This document shows, one piece after another, positions 23,615 through 32,549 of a stretch of 64,000 nucleotides of DNA. Each line of letters starts with the position of its first letter. Position 1 is the stretch's first letter. The position numbers and the translations under genes are program-made. The stretch covers positions 1 to 64,000 of the forward strand of contig JAFXBF010000001.1 of NCBI GenBank assembly GCA_017516745.1, in the 5' to 3' direction. This DNA comes from Clostridia bacterium (lineage in GTDB: Bacteria; Bacillota; Clostridia; Oscillospirales; Acutalibacteraceae). The notes beneath the pieces were generated by a model. The model did no database searches. It was given only the letters and a program-made list of their open reading frames with translations, and was not told the origin of the DNA.

Positions 23615-26600
23615 TGACCAGCTGAAAGCCATTGAGGGCAGGGGAGGCTCGCTTGTTGTAAGCGCCGCCGCAGGCTCGGGTAAAACGGCTGTGCTGGTTG
23701 AGCGTGTCATACGCCGCCTGACCGATACTCAAAACCGCTGTCCTGCCGATAAATTAGTTATAGTAACCTTTACAAGGGCAGCCGCTGCACAGATGAAGGA
23801 GCGTATAGAAGCAGCCCTTGAAGCGAAAATTGCCGTGACTGCCGATGCGTGGCTTATGCAGCAGCAACTGCTTTTGCAGTCTGCAAAAATCTGCACGGTT
23901 GACAGCTTCTGTGCAGACATAGTGCGTGAGAATTTTCAGGAAATCGGTATAAGCGCAAATTTCGCCGTTGCCGACAGTGGCGAACAGGAAAGCTACTCCG
24001 AAAAAGCTCTCAAAACCGTGCTCGATGAAATGTATTCAACGGGCGGAGAGGGCTTTACCCTGCTTACCGATATACTTTCTTCGGGTGCAAGTGACAAGGG
24101 GCTTGAGGAAGCCATAAAGCGTATACACACAGTTGTTTCGTCTTATCCTTTCCCGCAGGATGCACTTGACAAGCTCTTTGAGCCTTATTTCGATGAGCTT
24201 CCCGTTGAGGAAAGCTGCTGGGGCAGTTTTCTGCTTGAAGATGCGGCTGTTCGCTTTGATTACTGCCGCAGCCTTATGCAAAGCGCTCAGAATTTACTCA
24301 CCGATATAAATGCCGACAAGGCAACGGTTGATGCGCTGAGTGAAATGGTGCTTGACGAAAAGCAGATGTATGATAATCTCACTTCGCTTGCAAAAGCAAA
24401 GGAATGGGATAAGCTCGTTTCCACCGTCAATTCAAGAAGCTATTGCAGGTTTTCCGCAAAGCGCAATCTTGATTCCGCACTTAAAGCGGATGTCAAAATC
24501 CGCCGTGACAGAGCAAAGAAAACCGCAGACTCCGTTGCGGAAAAATTCTGCTGTACCGCCGAAGAATTTGCCTGTGATATGGCTTTGCTCCGACCCTGTG
24601 CAAAGGTACTTAAAGAGTGCGTATCAAAATATACCGATGAATTGCTGAAAATAAAAAGACAGGCGGAAAAATTCGATTTCAACGATATCGAACACATTGC
24701 TCTTGATTTGCTTGTTAAAAAAGATGAAAACGGCATACCGCAAAAAACGCCTCTTGCGCTTTCTCTTTCCGAGCGGTTTGTTGAAATTATGGTGGACGAG
24801 TATCAGGACACCAACGAGCTGCAGGATATGATATTCTCCGCAATATCAAAGAATGAAAGCAATATGTTCTTTGTCGGCGACGTTAAGCAGAGCATATACC
24901 GCTTCCGTCAGGCTATGCCCGAAATCTTTCTGCGCCGCAGGGACAGTGTGCCTTCCTTTGACGGTGAAAATTATCCTGCAAGAGTCAACCTCGGCGCAAA
25001 CTTCCGCAGTAAGAGCAATGTAACAAAAGCGATAAACTTTGTTTTTAATCAGCTTATGTCACCGCAGCTGGGTGAAATTGATTACAACGAAAACGAACAG
25101 CTCAATGCAATGGCGTCGGGCTTTGCGGAGCAAGCACAGGCGGATGTTGAATTCTATCTGCGTGACGGTTCCGGCCAAATCAGCGAGCCCGAATTTGTTG
25201 CGGACTATGTTGAAAAACTGCTCGCTTCGGGCAGACTTATAAAAGACGGCGATACCCACAGACCCGTTACCCCGGGTGATATATGTATCCTCACCCGTGT
25301 CAAGAAGCCGATGATGCTTTACGCTCAGGCGCTTGAAGAACGGGGAATACCTGCCGTCAGCTTTGTCGAAGGCGAAATCAACTGTGCGGCAGAGGTCAAA
25401 ATGATAATATCCCTGCTGAAAATACTTGATAACCCTCTGCAGGATATTCCGCTTGCGGCTGTTATGATGTCGCCCGTTTTCGGCTTCAATTCAACACAGC
25501 TTGCAAATATCCGAATGGGTGCAAACAGAAGAACTCCGCTTTACCGAAGCGTTGTTACCGCCGCAAATAACGGCGATATTAAATGTAAAAGTTTCCTTGA
25601 TAAAATAGATTCAATAAGGCGTGTGGGCATCGGTATGGGTGCCGCAGAGCTGCTGCGCAGAATTTTTGATGAAACGGGTATTCTGTCAATCGCAAAGGCT
25701 CTTTCTTCACCCGAACAGCGTGTGGCAAACCTGCACTCTCTGCTGGACTGTGCCTCGGGCTTTGATTCCTCCGGCGGCTGCGGTCTTTCCGCATTTCTGC
25801 GTTATATCGAAAAATCAAAAGGTGTAGGTACAGAGTACAGCGTTGCCGAAAATTCCCACGCCGTCAAGGTTATGAACACCCACAAGAGCAAGGGTCTGGA
25901 ATTTCCCGTGTGCATTCTTGCCGACCTTTCGTCAAATCTTGCTCACGGCGAACGCTCGGCAATGTCGCTGAGCCGTAATTTCGGCGCAGGTCTGATTGTT
26001 AAAGACAGCTTGAGCGGTAAAACCGTAAAAACTCTGCCCTTTGTTGCCTGCAACCATGAGTCAATGCTGCGTGACCTTTCCGAAGAAGTCAGAATACTCT
26101 ATGTTGCTTTGACGAGAGCAAAAGAACTTCTCGTTTTTGTAGGTACCGAAAGCAAGCCTGCCGACAAGGCGGCAAACACAAAGCTCGCTTTCTGCAACGG
26201 CACAAAGGCTCTCGATTACGGCTATGCTGTTTCGGCAAGCTCTGCTCTGGATTGGCTGCTGCCCGTTTTCTGCCGCCATTCGGAGGCGGTTGAGCTTTAC
26301 AGCCTTGCCGATATCGACCGTGACCGTCTGCTGCTTTCACCCGATTTCAACCTGAAGGCAGAATACTGCGACGAAGGTTTTACGAAAGCACTCACAACCG
26401 AAGAGGAAACCGAACAGGTTTCAGCCGAGCCCGATATGTCGCTTGCTTTGCAGATAAAGGAAAGAATGGACTACGTTTATCCTTATGCGGCTTTAAGCGG
26501 TGCATCGTCAAAGAAGCTGGCTTCCGTGTTCACTCAGGAGGCTTTTGATGACAGCTTCTTTGCTTCCTCACGCCCTGCCTTTATGAATTCTGGCGGACTC

Positions 26601-27104
26601 ACTGCCGCCCAGAAGGGTACGCTCACTCACAAATTTATGCAGCTTTGCGATGTCAACAACCCCGATGTTAAAGCACAGCTTGAGCGCATGGCTGCCGAGG
26701 GCAAATTCAGCGAGGCTGAAATTAAAGAACTTAAAACCGATGAGCTTGAAGCATTTTTCGCTTCTGACCTTTGCAGGCGTATTCAGTCTGCCGAAAGTGT
26801 TATGCGTGAAAAGAAGTTTGCAATGCTTATGTCCGTTACCGAGGCCTACCCCGAATTACCCGAAAGCTTTGCCGATGAAACAATAGTTGTTCAGGGTATG
26901 CTCGACCTTGCCTTTGTTGAGGACGGCGAAATCGTTATCGTCGATTACAAGACCGACAGAGGAGTTGACGAAACTGAACTTGGCCGTCGCCACCGTGAGC
27001 AGCTTTCCGTCTACAAAACGGCTATGGAGCGCTGTACGGATTATAAGGTAAAAGCGGCATATATCTATTCATTGCCGCTAAAAAAAGCAATAAAAGTCTG
27101 CTGA
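23598..27104 (+). CDS. addA: AddA subunit of ATP-dependent helicase-nuclease AddAB
   Basis: 1168 aa, UvrD-like superfamily 1 helicase plus RecB-type nuclease. Visible motifs in order: Walker A 'SAAAGSGKTAVLVERV' (about residue 20-35), motif Ia region 'VTFTRAAAAQMKERI', motif II 'MVDEYQDTNELQ', motif III/IV 'GDVKQSIYRFRQAMPE', motif V 'MNTHKSKGLEFPVCIL', motif VI 'ILYVALTRAKELL', and nuclease residues 'GMLDLAFVEDGEIVIVDYKT'. It unwinds and degrades DNA ends in recombinational repair with AddB. GGAGGGG precedes the ATG, and the start overlaps the addB end, giving translational coupling. An AT-rich region with the rpmE promoter follows. Confidence 0.96.
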   Translation: MPKWTDDQLKAIEGRGGSLVVSAAAGSGKTAVLVERVIRRLTDTQNRCPADKLVIVTFTRAAAAQMKERIEAALEAKIAVTADAWLMQQQLLLQSAKICTVDSFCADIVRENFQEIGISANFAVADSGEQESYSEKALKTVLDEMYSTGGEGFTLLTDILSSGASDKGLEEAIKRIHTVVSSYPFPQDALDKLFEPYFDELPVEESCWGSFLLEDAAVRFDYCRSLMQSAQNLLTDINADKATVDALSEMVLDEKQMYDNLTSLAKAKEWDKLVSTVNSRSYCRFSAKRNLDSALKADVKIRRDRAKKTADSVAEKFCCTAEEFACDMALLRPCAKVLKECVSKYTDELLKIKRQAEKFDFNDIEHIALDLLVKKDENGIPQKTPLALSLSERFVEIMVDEYQDTNELQDMIFSAISKNESNMFFVGDVKQSIYRFRQAMPEIFLRRRDSVPSFDGENYPARVNLGANFRSKSNVTKAINFVFNQLMSPQLGEIDYNENEQLNAMASGFAEQAQADVEFYLRDGSGQISEPEFVADYVEKLLASGRLIKDGDTHRPVTPGDICILTRVKKPMMLYAQALEERGIPAVSFVEGEINCAAEVKMIISLLKILDNPLQDIPLAAVMMSPVFGFNSTQLANIRMGANRRTPLYRSVVTAANNGDIKCKSFLDKIDSIRRVGIGMGAAELLRRIFDETGILSIAKALSSPEQRVANLHSLLDCASGFDSSGGCGLSAFLRYIEKSKGVGTEYSVAENSHAVKVMNTHKSKGLEFPVCILADLSSNLAHGERSAMSLSRNFGAGLIVKDSLSGKTVKTLPFVACNHESMLRDLSEEVRILYVALTRAKELLVFVGTESKPADKAANTKLAFCNGTKALDYGYAVSASSALDWLLPVFCRHSEAVELYSLADIDRDRLLLSPDFNLKAEYCDEGFTKALTTEEETEQVSAEPDMSLALQIKERMDYVYPYAALSGASSKKLASVFTQEAFDDSFFASSRPAFMNSGGLTAAQKGTLTHKFMQLCDVNNPDVKAQLERMAAEGKFSEAEIKELKTDELEAFFASDLCRRIQSAESVMREKKFAMLMSVTEAYPELPESFADETIVVQGMLDLAFVEDGEIVIVDYKTDRGVDETELGRRHREQLSVYKTAMERCTDYKVKAAYIYSLPLKKAIKVC

Positions 27105-27147
27105 TTGGGCGCCTGATGAAAAAATTTAAAAAAAATTAAAAAATTGC

Positions 27148-27176
27148 TTGCATTTTTAAAAACATTGTGATAAAAT
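27148..27176 (+). promoter_or_regulatory. Promoter of rpmE
   Basis: TTGCAT (27148-27153), 17-bp spacer, TAAAAT (27171-27176), preceded by long A/T tracts that could act as an UP-type element. Confidence 0.6.
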
Positions 27177-27223
27177 CCATACGTTAATGTAATTCCCACA
27201 ATAGCCGAGAGAGGTGAAAAGAA

Positions 27224-27430
27224 ATGAAACAGGGTGTACATCCCAAGTACGAGAAGACCGAAATCCGTTGCGCTTGCGGTGCTGTTTTTGAGACTTCCTC
27301 AACAAAGCCCAACATGCGCGTAGATATTTGCTCCAAGTGCCATCCGTTCTTCACAGGCAAGCAGAAGCTCGTCGATACAGGCGGACGTGTTGACAGATTT
27401 AAGAAGCGCTTTAATCTCGAAAGCAAATAA
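27224..27430 (+). CDS. rpmE: 50S ribosomal protein L31, zinc-binding type
   Basis: 68 aa, typical length. Starts [16 protein letters not shown], and carries Cys16-x-Cys18 and Cys36-x-x-Cys39, the four zinc ligands of the C+ form of L31, which bridges the subunits. The C-terminal [11 protein letters not shown] is family-typical. RBS GAGAGGTG. Own promoter and terminator. Zinc-replete type; no C- paralogue is seen in this window. Confidence 0.97.
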   Translation: MKQGVHPKYEKTEIRCACGAVFETSSTKPNMRVDICSKCHPFFTGKQKLVDTGGRVDRFKKRFNLESK

Positions 27431-27443
27431 TTGCCGGATACAA

Positions 27444-27468
27444 GGCGGTGCATTGGCACCGCCTTAAT
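27444..27468 (+). terminator. Terminator after rpmE
   Basis: AAGGCGGTGC / GCACCGCCTT with a 4-base loop, then AATTTCTT. Confidence 0.75.
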
Positions 27469-27496
27469 TTCTTATTTGTATCAATGGGGGAGAAGT

Positions 27497-28117
27497 ATGC
27501 AGGAATATCTTACCGTTGCAAAAGAAACCGAAGATGAATTTACCGTCAAGCATTCCCGTTTCATCGGCTACATAAAGCCTGTCACAACGCAGGAGGAAGC
27601 GGTTGAATTCATAAATTCAAAAAAATCAAAGCATTGGGATGCAACTCACAATGTTTATGCATATATTCTGCGTGACGGGCAGATACGCCGCTATTCCGAC
27701 GACGGTGAGCCTCAGGGCACTGCAGGCATCCCCGTGCTGGATGTTCTTCAAAAGGAAGGGCTTACCGACTGTGTCGTTGTTGTAACACGCTATTTCGGAG
27801 GCATTCTTCTCGGGGGAGGCGGTCTTGTGCGTGCCTATTCCCATGCCGCAAAGCTTGCCGTTGATGCATCGGGAGTAATTAAAATGTCTATGTGTGTGCG
27901 TGCCGAGTGTGAGTGTGATTACGGCTACTACGGCAGGCTGGTTTCTCTCATCCCCGAGTGCGGCGGTACAATCGAAAACAGCGACTTTACCGAAAACGTA
28001 AAGGTTACTTTTACAATGCCGCAGAATCTTTACGGTTCATTTTGTGCAAAACTCGTTGATTCAAGCCTTGGCAAATATAACGCAACCGAGCTTGAAACAC
28101 TCTTTGCACAGGTCTGA
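27497..28117 (+). CDS. YigZ/IMPACT family protein
   Basis: 206 aa from ATG 27497, set by GGGGGAGA upstream. The N-terminal domain has the UPF0029 signature 'RYSDDGEPQGTAGIPVL' and 'VVVTRYFGGILLGGGGLVRAY' typical of YigZ and IMPACT proteins. A smaller C-terminal ferredoxin-like domain (about 140-206) completes it. Eukaryotic IMPACT regulates GCN2. Bacterial YigZ is a conserved protein often linked to ribosome or translation stress or peptidase activity, without a settled function. Lies between rpmE and dgt. Confidence 0.9.
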   Translation: MQEYLTVAKETEDEFTVKHSRFIGYIKPVTTQEEAVEFINSKKSKHWDATHNVYAYILRDGQIRRYSDDGEPQGTAGIPVLDVLQKEGLTDCVVVVTRYFGGILLGGGGLVRAYSHAAKLAVDASGVIKMSMCVRAECECDYGYYGRLVSLIPECGGTIENSDFTENVKVTFTMPQNLYGSFCAKLVDSSLGKYNATELETLFAQV

Positions 28118-28205
28118 TAAAAATTTTTTTGAAAAAAATAAAGGGTTTTTGCTCTTTTTGTTGTATAAGTAAGTATAAATGAATTTTTACGGGAGGCGGA
28201 ATAAG

Positions 28206-29210
28206 GTGGATATCTGTGTCAGAGAGCTTACGGAAAAGAATGAGCATCTTGTTTTGTCTTCCTTTGCCGCTTTTTCCGATTCTTCAATCGGCAGGAAAAT
28301 TCCCGAAGAACCCTGCTCAATACGCACCTGCTATCAGCGTGACAGAGACAGGATTATTCACTGTAATTCTTTCCGCCGCTTGAAGCACAAAACGCAGGTC
28401 TTCCTCTCACCCGAGGGCGACCATTACCGTACCCGTCTTACTCACACGCTCGAGGTTTCGCAGATTGCCCGTACAATCGCCGTGGGCTTGCGTCTCAACG
28501 AAAGCCTTACCGAGGCTATTTCGCTTGGTCACGATTTGGGTCACACACCCTTCGGCCACGCAGGCGAGCGTGCGCTCAACGATGTTCATCCCGGCGGTTA
28601 CCGCCACTATGAGCAGAGTGTCCGTGTGTGCGAGCACCTTGAAAAAGGCGGTAAAGGTCTTAATCTTACCGCCGAGGTTATAGACGGTATAAAGTGCCAT
28701 ACAAGCGGTGTTGAAGCACAGACTTTAGAGGGCAGAATAGTAAGGCTTGCCGATAAGACGGCATATATTAATCACGATATTGACGATTCGGTGCGTGCAG
28801 GCGTAATGTGCGAAACGGATATTCCGCTTGAGGTGCGTAAAACTCTCGGCGAAAATAAATCACAGCGCATAACAACGGTTATTTGCTCAGCTATCGAAAA
28901 CAGCGGCGAAACGATTTCACTTTCGCCCGAAATTGCCGAAGCGGTCAAAGAGCTTCGTACCTTTATGTTTGACAGGGTCTATACAAACCCCTATTGCAAA
29001 AGTGAGGAGAGCAAGGCGGACACTATGATAAAACAGCTCTATCACTACTTTGCCGAAAACCCTGAAGCATTGCCCAACGCCTACGAAGAAATCTGCTTTC
29101 GTGAGGGTGCGGACAGAGCAGCCTGCGATTATATTGCAGGTATGACGGACAGGTTTGCCGTGAGCACCTTCAACCGTCTTTTTGTTCCGGGCTCGTGGCT
29201 TGCTTACTAA
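28206..29210 (+). CDS. dgt: dGTPase-like HD-domain triphosphohydrolase
   Basis: 334 aa from GTG 28206, which has GGGAGGCGG seven bases upstream. HD-superfamily metal ligands are present: 'TRLTHTLEVSQIAR' (His80), 'SLGHDLGHTPFGHAGE' (His109-Asp110) and 'RLADKTAYINHDIDD' later (Asp). This is the shorter dgt-like group common in Clostridia, which hydrolyses dNTPs to nucleosides plus tripolyphosphate. It lies directly upstream of dnaG and rpoD, the conserved replication/transcription block of Firmicutes. Confidence 0.92.
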   Translation: MDICVRELTEKNEHLVLSSFAAFSDSSIGRKIPEEPCSIRTCYQRDRDRIIHCNSFRRLKHKTQVFLSPEGDHYRTRLTHTLEVSQIARTIAVGLRLNESLTEAISLGHDLGHTPFGHAGERALNDVHPGGYRHYEQSVRVCEHLEKGGKGLNLTAEVIDGIKCHTSGVEAQTLEGRIVRLADKTAYINHDIDDSVRAGVMCETDIPLEVRKTLGENKSQRITTVICSAIENSGETISLSPEIAEAVKELRTFMFDRVYTNPYCKSEESKADTMIKQLYHYFAENPEALPNAYEEICFREGADRAACDYIAGMTDRFAVSTFNRLFVPGSWLAY

Positions 29211-29261
29211 ATGTAGTTATAAATATTTTCAGCATATACACTATATATTGGAGCTAACTCA

Positions 29262-31010
29262 ATGGCAGGAAACAGATTAAGTGAAGATTTCCTTCGTGAG
29301 CTTCGGGAAAAGAACGAAATTTCCGAGGTTATCTCCGCTTATGTCAATCTGCGCCGCAGAGGCTCCACAATGAACGGTCTTTGTCCGTTTCACAACGAAA
29401 AAACACCTTCGTTTACGGTTTATCTCGAAACCCAATCCTATTATTGCTTTGGCTGCGGTGCAGGCGGTGACGTCATAACCTTTGTCCGCAGAATGGACAA
29501 CCTCGGCTATATCGATGCCGTAAAAGCGCTTGCACAGCGTGCAGGCATGGCTTTGCCTGAGGACGGCTTTGACGATATTTTAAGCAAACGCCGCCGCAGA
29601 ATACTCGAAGCCAACCGTGAGGCGGCACGTTTCTTTCATTCCGTGCTTATGAGCGAAAAAGGCAGGGTGTGCCTTGACTATTTCCTCGGCAGGGGTTATC
29701 AGCCTGCCACAATACGCCGCTTCGGTATGGGCTATGCGCCCGACGAATGGCGTGGCCTTTACGACCATTTAAGGGGAAAAGGTTTTACTTCGGGTGAATT
29801 GGTAGATGCCAACCTTGTGCGTAAAAGCGAGAAAGACGGAAAGGTTAATTATTACGACAATTTCCGTAACCGTGCAATGATTCCTATTATCGATGTGCGT
29901 GGCAATGTTGTTGCCTTCGGCGGCAGAGTGCTTGATGACTCCAAGCCCAAGTATATCAACACTTCGGATACTCTCGTTTATAAAAAGGGCGCAGGTGTTT
30001 TTGCACTCAATCTTGCCAAGGATTCGGGCTCCCGAAAGCTGATAATAACCGAAGGCTATATGGACACAATAGCTCTGCACCAGGCAGGCTTCAAAAACAC
30101 CATAGCCTGTCTCGGCACGGCTTTGCCCGATGAGCAGGTTAACCTGATAAGCCGCTATGCAGATGAAGTGCTTTTGTCCTACGATTCGGACGAAGCAGGT
30201 CAGAAGGCCGTGCGCCGTGCGATTGCGGCGTTTGAAAAAACGGGTGTCAAGGTGCGTGTCCTTCAACTCAAGGGCGGTAAAGACCCCGACGAAATAATCA
30301 AAAAATTCGGCCCCGAGCGTTTCCGTATGATAGTTGAGGCGGCGGAAAGCGATGTTGAATATCGCCTGAACGGTATCCGTGCCAACTATAACACTCTTTC
30401 GGATGACGGCAAGATAGGCTTTATGCGAGAGGCTGTCAATGTCCTTGCCGAAATTTCTTCGGAAATTGAACGGGATATATATATCAGCAGGCTTTCAAGC
30501 GAAATGGATATTTCAAAAGAAGCCATCACTGCACAGGTCAATGCCGCAAGGAGAAGCCGAAACCGATATAAGCAGCGTGACGAATTCCGCAAAATCCAGA
30601 CCAACTCTTTCGGTCAGTTCAATTCTGCCGTGCCTGTTAAAAATCTCGGTGCTGTCAGGGCGCAGGAAACCCTGCTTGCCCATCTTCTGCGAAGCCCCGA
30701 AAACTACAAGCGTTTTGCGGACAAGCTTTGTGAAGACATATTCCCGACTGATTTCGGCAAAGCGGTTTTCACGGCTATGAAGCCCTTGCTTGAAAGGGGA
30801 GAGCAGGCGGATTTCACTCTGCTTTCGCAAAGCCTTGACGAGCAGCAGTTAAGCGAGCTGTCAAGAATAAGCGCAACCAACATTATTACCGGCAACAGCG
30901 CCGCCGTATGCGGCGATTGCATAAAGCTCCTGCTTGAGGAAAAAGCTAAAACGGATGTGGCGGACCCCGGAGCAATGAGCGATGAAGATTTCAGAAAACT
31001 GTTTGAGTGA
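29262..31010 (+). CDS. dnaG: DNA primase
   Basis: 582 aa. The N-terminal zinc ribbon uses Cys41, His44, Cys62 and Cys65 (CPFHNEKTPSF … YYCFGCGAGGD). The RNA polymerase core follows, with the TOPRIM part 'LIITEGYMDTIAL' and 'LLSYDSDEAGQKA' supplying the metal-binding acidic residues. The last about 130 residues form the DnaB-helicase interaction domain. It makes RNA primers for lagging-strand synthesis. Separated from rpoD by 15 bases and preceded by TTGGAG. Normal in length and motifs. Confidence 0.96.
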   Translation: MAGNRLSEDFLRELREKNEISEVISAYVNLRRRGSTMNGLCPFHNEKTPSFTVYLETQSYYCFGCGAGGDVITFVRRMDNLGYIDAVKALAQRAGMALPEDGFDDILSKRRRRILEANREAARFFHSVLMSEKGRVCLDYFLGRGYQPATIRRFGMGYAPDEWRGLYDHLRGKGFTSGELVDANLVRKSEKDGKVNYYDNFRNRAMIPIIDVRGNVVAFGGRVLDDSKPKYINTSDTLVYKKGAGVFALNLAKDSGSRKLIITEGYMDTIALHQAGFKNTIACLGTALPDEQVNLISRYADEVLLSYDSDEAGQKAVRRAIAAFEKTGVKVRVLQLKGGKDPDEIIKKFGPERFRMIVEAAESDVEYRLNGIRANYNTLSDDGKIGFMREAVNVLAEISSEIERDIYISRLSSEMDISKEAITAQVNAARRSRNRYKQRDEFRKIQTNSFGQFNSAVPVKNLGAVRAQETLLAHLLRSPENYKRFADKLCEDIFPTDFGKAVFTAMKPLLERGEQADFTLLSQSLDEQQLSELSRISATNIITGNSAAVCGDCIKLLLEEKAKTDVADPGAMSDEDFRKLFE

Positions 31011-31025
31011 TAAAGGAGAAAGACA

Positions 31026-32123
31026 ATGGAAGTAACAGAGAAAAAGAATGCGTTGAGGATGCTCGTCGAAAAAGGTAAGCAGACAGGTAAACTCACAACA
31101 CAGGAAATTGACACCGCAATCGAAGAAATGGATCTCGATATTGATGAGCTTGACGAGCTCTATGAGAGCATAGAGGGTCAGAATATCAAGATTATCGACG
31201 ACCTCGGCGACATTGCGCTTGACAGCCTTTCGTTTGAAACGGAAATTACCAAGGGCGGTTCGGATGCAGCTTCGCAGGAGCTTAAAAACGCCGCAATGGA
31301 TGACCCCGTCAAGGTCTACCTCAAGGAAATCGGTCACGTTCCGCTTCTCACACCCGAGGAGGAAATCGACCTTGCAATCCGTATCACAAACGACGACGAG
31401 GCAGCAAAGAGCAGACTTGCCGAAGCTAACCTTCGTCTTGTTGTAAGTATTGCAAAACGCTATGTCGGCAGGGGTATGCAGTTCCTTGATCTTATTCAGG
31501 AGGGCAACCTCGGTCTTATCAAGGCTGTTGACAAGTTCGACTATACAAAGGGCTTCAAGTTCTCCACTTACGCAACATGGTGGATAAGACAGGCTATCAC
31601 AAGAGCTATTGCCGACCAGGCAAGAACCATCCGTATTCCCGTTCACATGGTTGAAACCATCAACAAGGTCAAAAAGACAAACAGCCAGCTTCTCCACAAG
31701 ATAGGCAGAGACCCGTCTGCAGAGGAAATTGCACAGGAGCTCGATATGCCCGTTGATAAGGTGCGTGAAATTCTCCGTGTGGCACAGGAGCCCGTTTCTC
31801 TCGAAACACCCATCGGTGAAGAGGAAGACAGCCATCTTGGCGATTTCATCCCCGATGATGATGCACTCGCACCTGCCGATGCCGCTTCCAATATCTTGCT
31901 CAAGGAATCTCTTGACGATGTCCTCAAAACTCTCACACCCAGAGAGGAAAAGGTCATTATGCTCCGCTTCGGTCTTGCGGACGGTCACCCGAGAACACTT
32001 GAAGAAGTCGGCAAGGAGTTCAATGTTACAAGAGAGCGTATCCGCCAGATTGAGGCAAAGGCTCTGCGTAAGCTCCGTCACCCCAGCAGAAGCAAAAAGC
32101 TGCGTGACTTCCTCGATTCATAA
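31026..32123 (+). CDS. rpoD: Primary sigma factor of RNA polymerase
   Basis: 365 aa (sigA/rpoD). A short region 1.1 lies at the N-terminus (about 1-60). Region 1.2 is '[17 protein letters not shown]'. Region 2 includes the core-binding and -10 helix '[20 protein letters not shown]'. Region 3 is near '[14 protein letters not shown]'. Region 4 is '[20 protein letters not shown]', the -35 helix-turn-helix. This length and the lack of a non-conserved insert are typical of Gram-positive SigA. AAAGGAG precedes the ATG, 15 bases after dnaG, so they are probably co-transcribed. A terminator follows at 32143. Confidence 0.97.
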   Translation: MEVTEKKNALRMLVEKGKQTGKLTTQEIDTAIEEMDLDIDELDELYESIEGQNIKIIDDLGDIALDSLSFETEITKGGSDAASQELKNAAMDDPVKVYLKEIGHVPLLTPEEEIDLAIRITNDDEAAKSRLAEANLRLVVSIAKRYVGRGMQFLDLIQEGNLGLIKAVDKFDYTKGFKFSTYATWWIRQAITRAIADQARTIRIPVHMVETINKVKKTNSQLLHKIGRDPSAEEIAQELDMPVDKVREILRVAQEPVSLETPIGEEEDSHLGDFIPDDDALAPADAASNILLKESLDDVLKTLTPREEKVIMLRFGLADGHPRTLEEVGKEFNVTRERIRQIEAKALRKLRHPSRSKKLRDFLDS

Positions 32124-32142
32124 GTTTATATTGTCCGTTATC

Positions 32143-32170
32143 AGCGAGAGGCTTTGGTCTCTCGCTTTTT
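32143..32170 (+). terminator. Terminator after rpoD
   Basis: AGCGAGAG / CTCTCGCT with an 8-base loop and TTTTT. Confidence 0.85.
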
Positions 32171-32173
32171 GTT

Positions 32174-32340
32174 GGCAAATTACAGTTTGCCGATATGTTG
32201 ATTGTAGGGGCAATTCACGAATTGCCCGCCGTAAAAGCAATATGTCGGTAAATTGCGGTCGATTCGTGAATCGACCTACAGGATAATCAAATTCATATTG
32301 ATATATTGATAACACGGACGACCAAAGGTCGCCCCTACAA
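32174..32340. repeat. Cluster of intergenic palindromic repeats
   Basis: Successive elements: GGCAAATTACAGTTTGCC (32174-32191); GGGCAATTC/GAATTGCCC (32208-32227); GGTCGATTC/GAATCGACC (32257-32276); and GGACGACCAAAGGTCGCCCC (32316-32335). The middle pair is bounded by TGTAGG (32204) and CCTACA (32280). Repeats of this 'TGTAGGGGC' type are scattered in many Clostridia genomes. The first motif recurs near 59.4 and 59.6 kb. No gene is visible in 32124-32549. Confidence 0.75.
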
Positions 32341-32455
32341 ACTCTAATTTGCAAATCTATTTTTCAATTTCGAAACAAACAAACCCGATTGTCCTTTTGT
32401 TACGGTAAAATTACGGTAAATATGCGGAAATTGCTAATTTTTTCTTGGAAATTGC

Positions 32456-32484
32456 TTGACTTGCTTTTTTATTTATAGTAAACT
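32456..32484 (+). promoter_or_regulatory. Promoter of the large secreted protein gene
   Basis: TTGACT (32456-32461), 17-bp spacer, TAAACT (32479-32484). A 65-base leader separates it from the start codon. Confidence 0.55.
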
Positions 32485-32549
32485 TACGGATGAATAGTAT
32501 GCGTTGGTAGAACTATCGGCGTGTATAAATTTTTAAGGAGATGAAAACA

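Noticed and set aside
30861-32081. 406-codon open frame on the minus strand opposite the end of dnaG and rpoD
   Set aside because: It is antisense to two certain housekeeping genes, has Cys/Leu-rich implausible composition and no RBS. The open frame follows from the codon use of rpoD.
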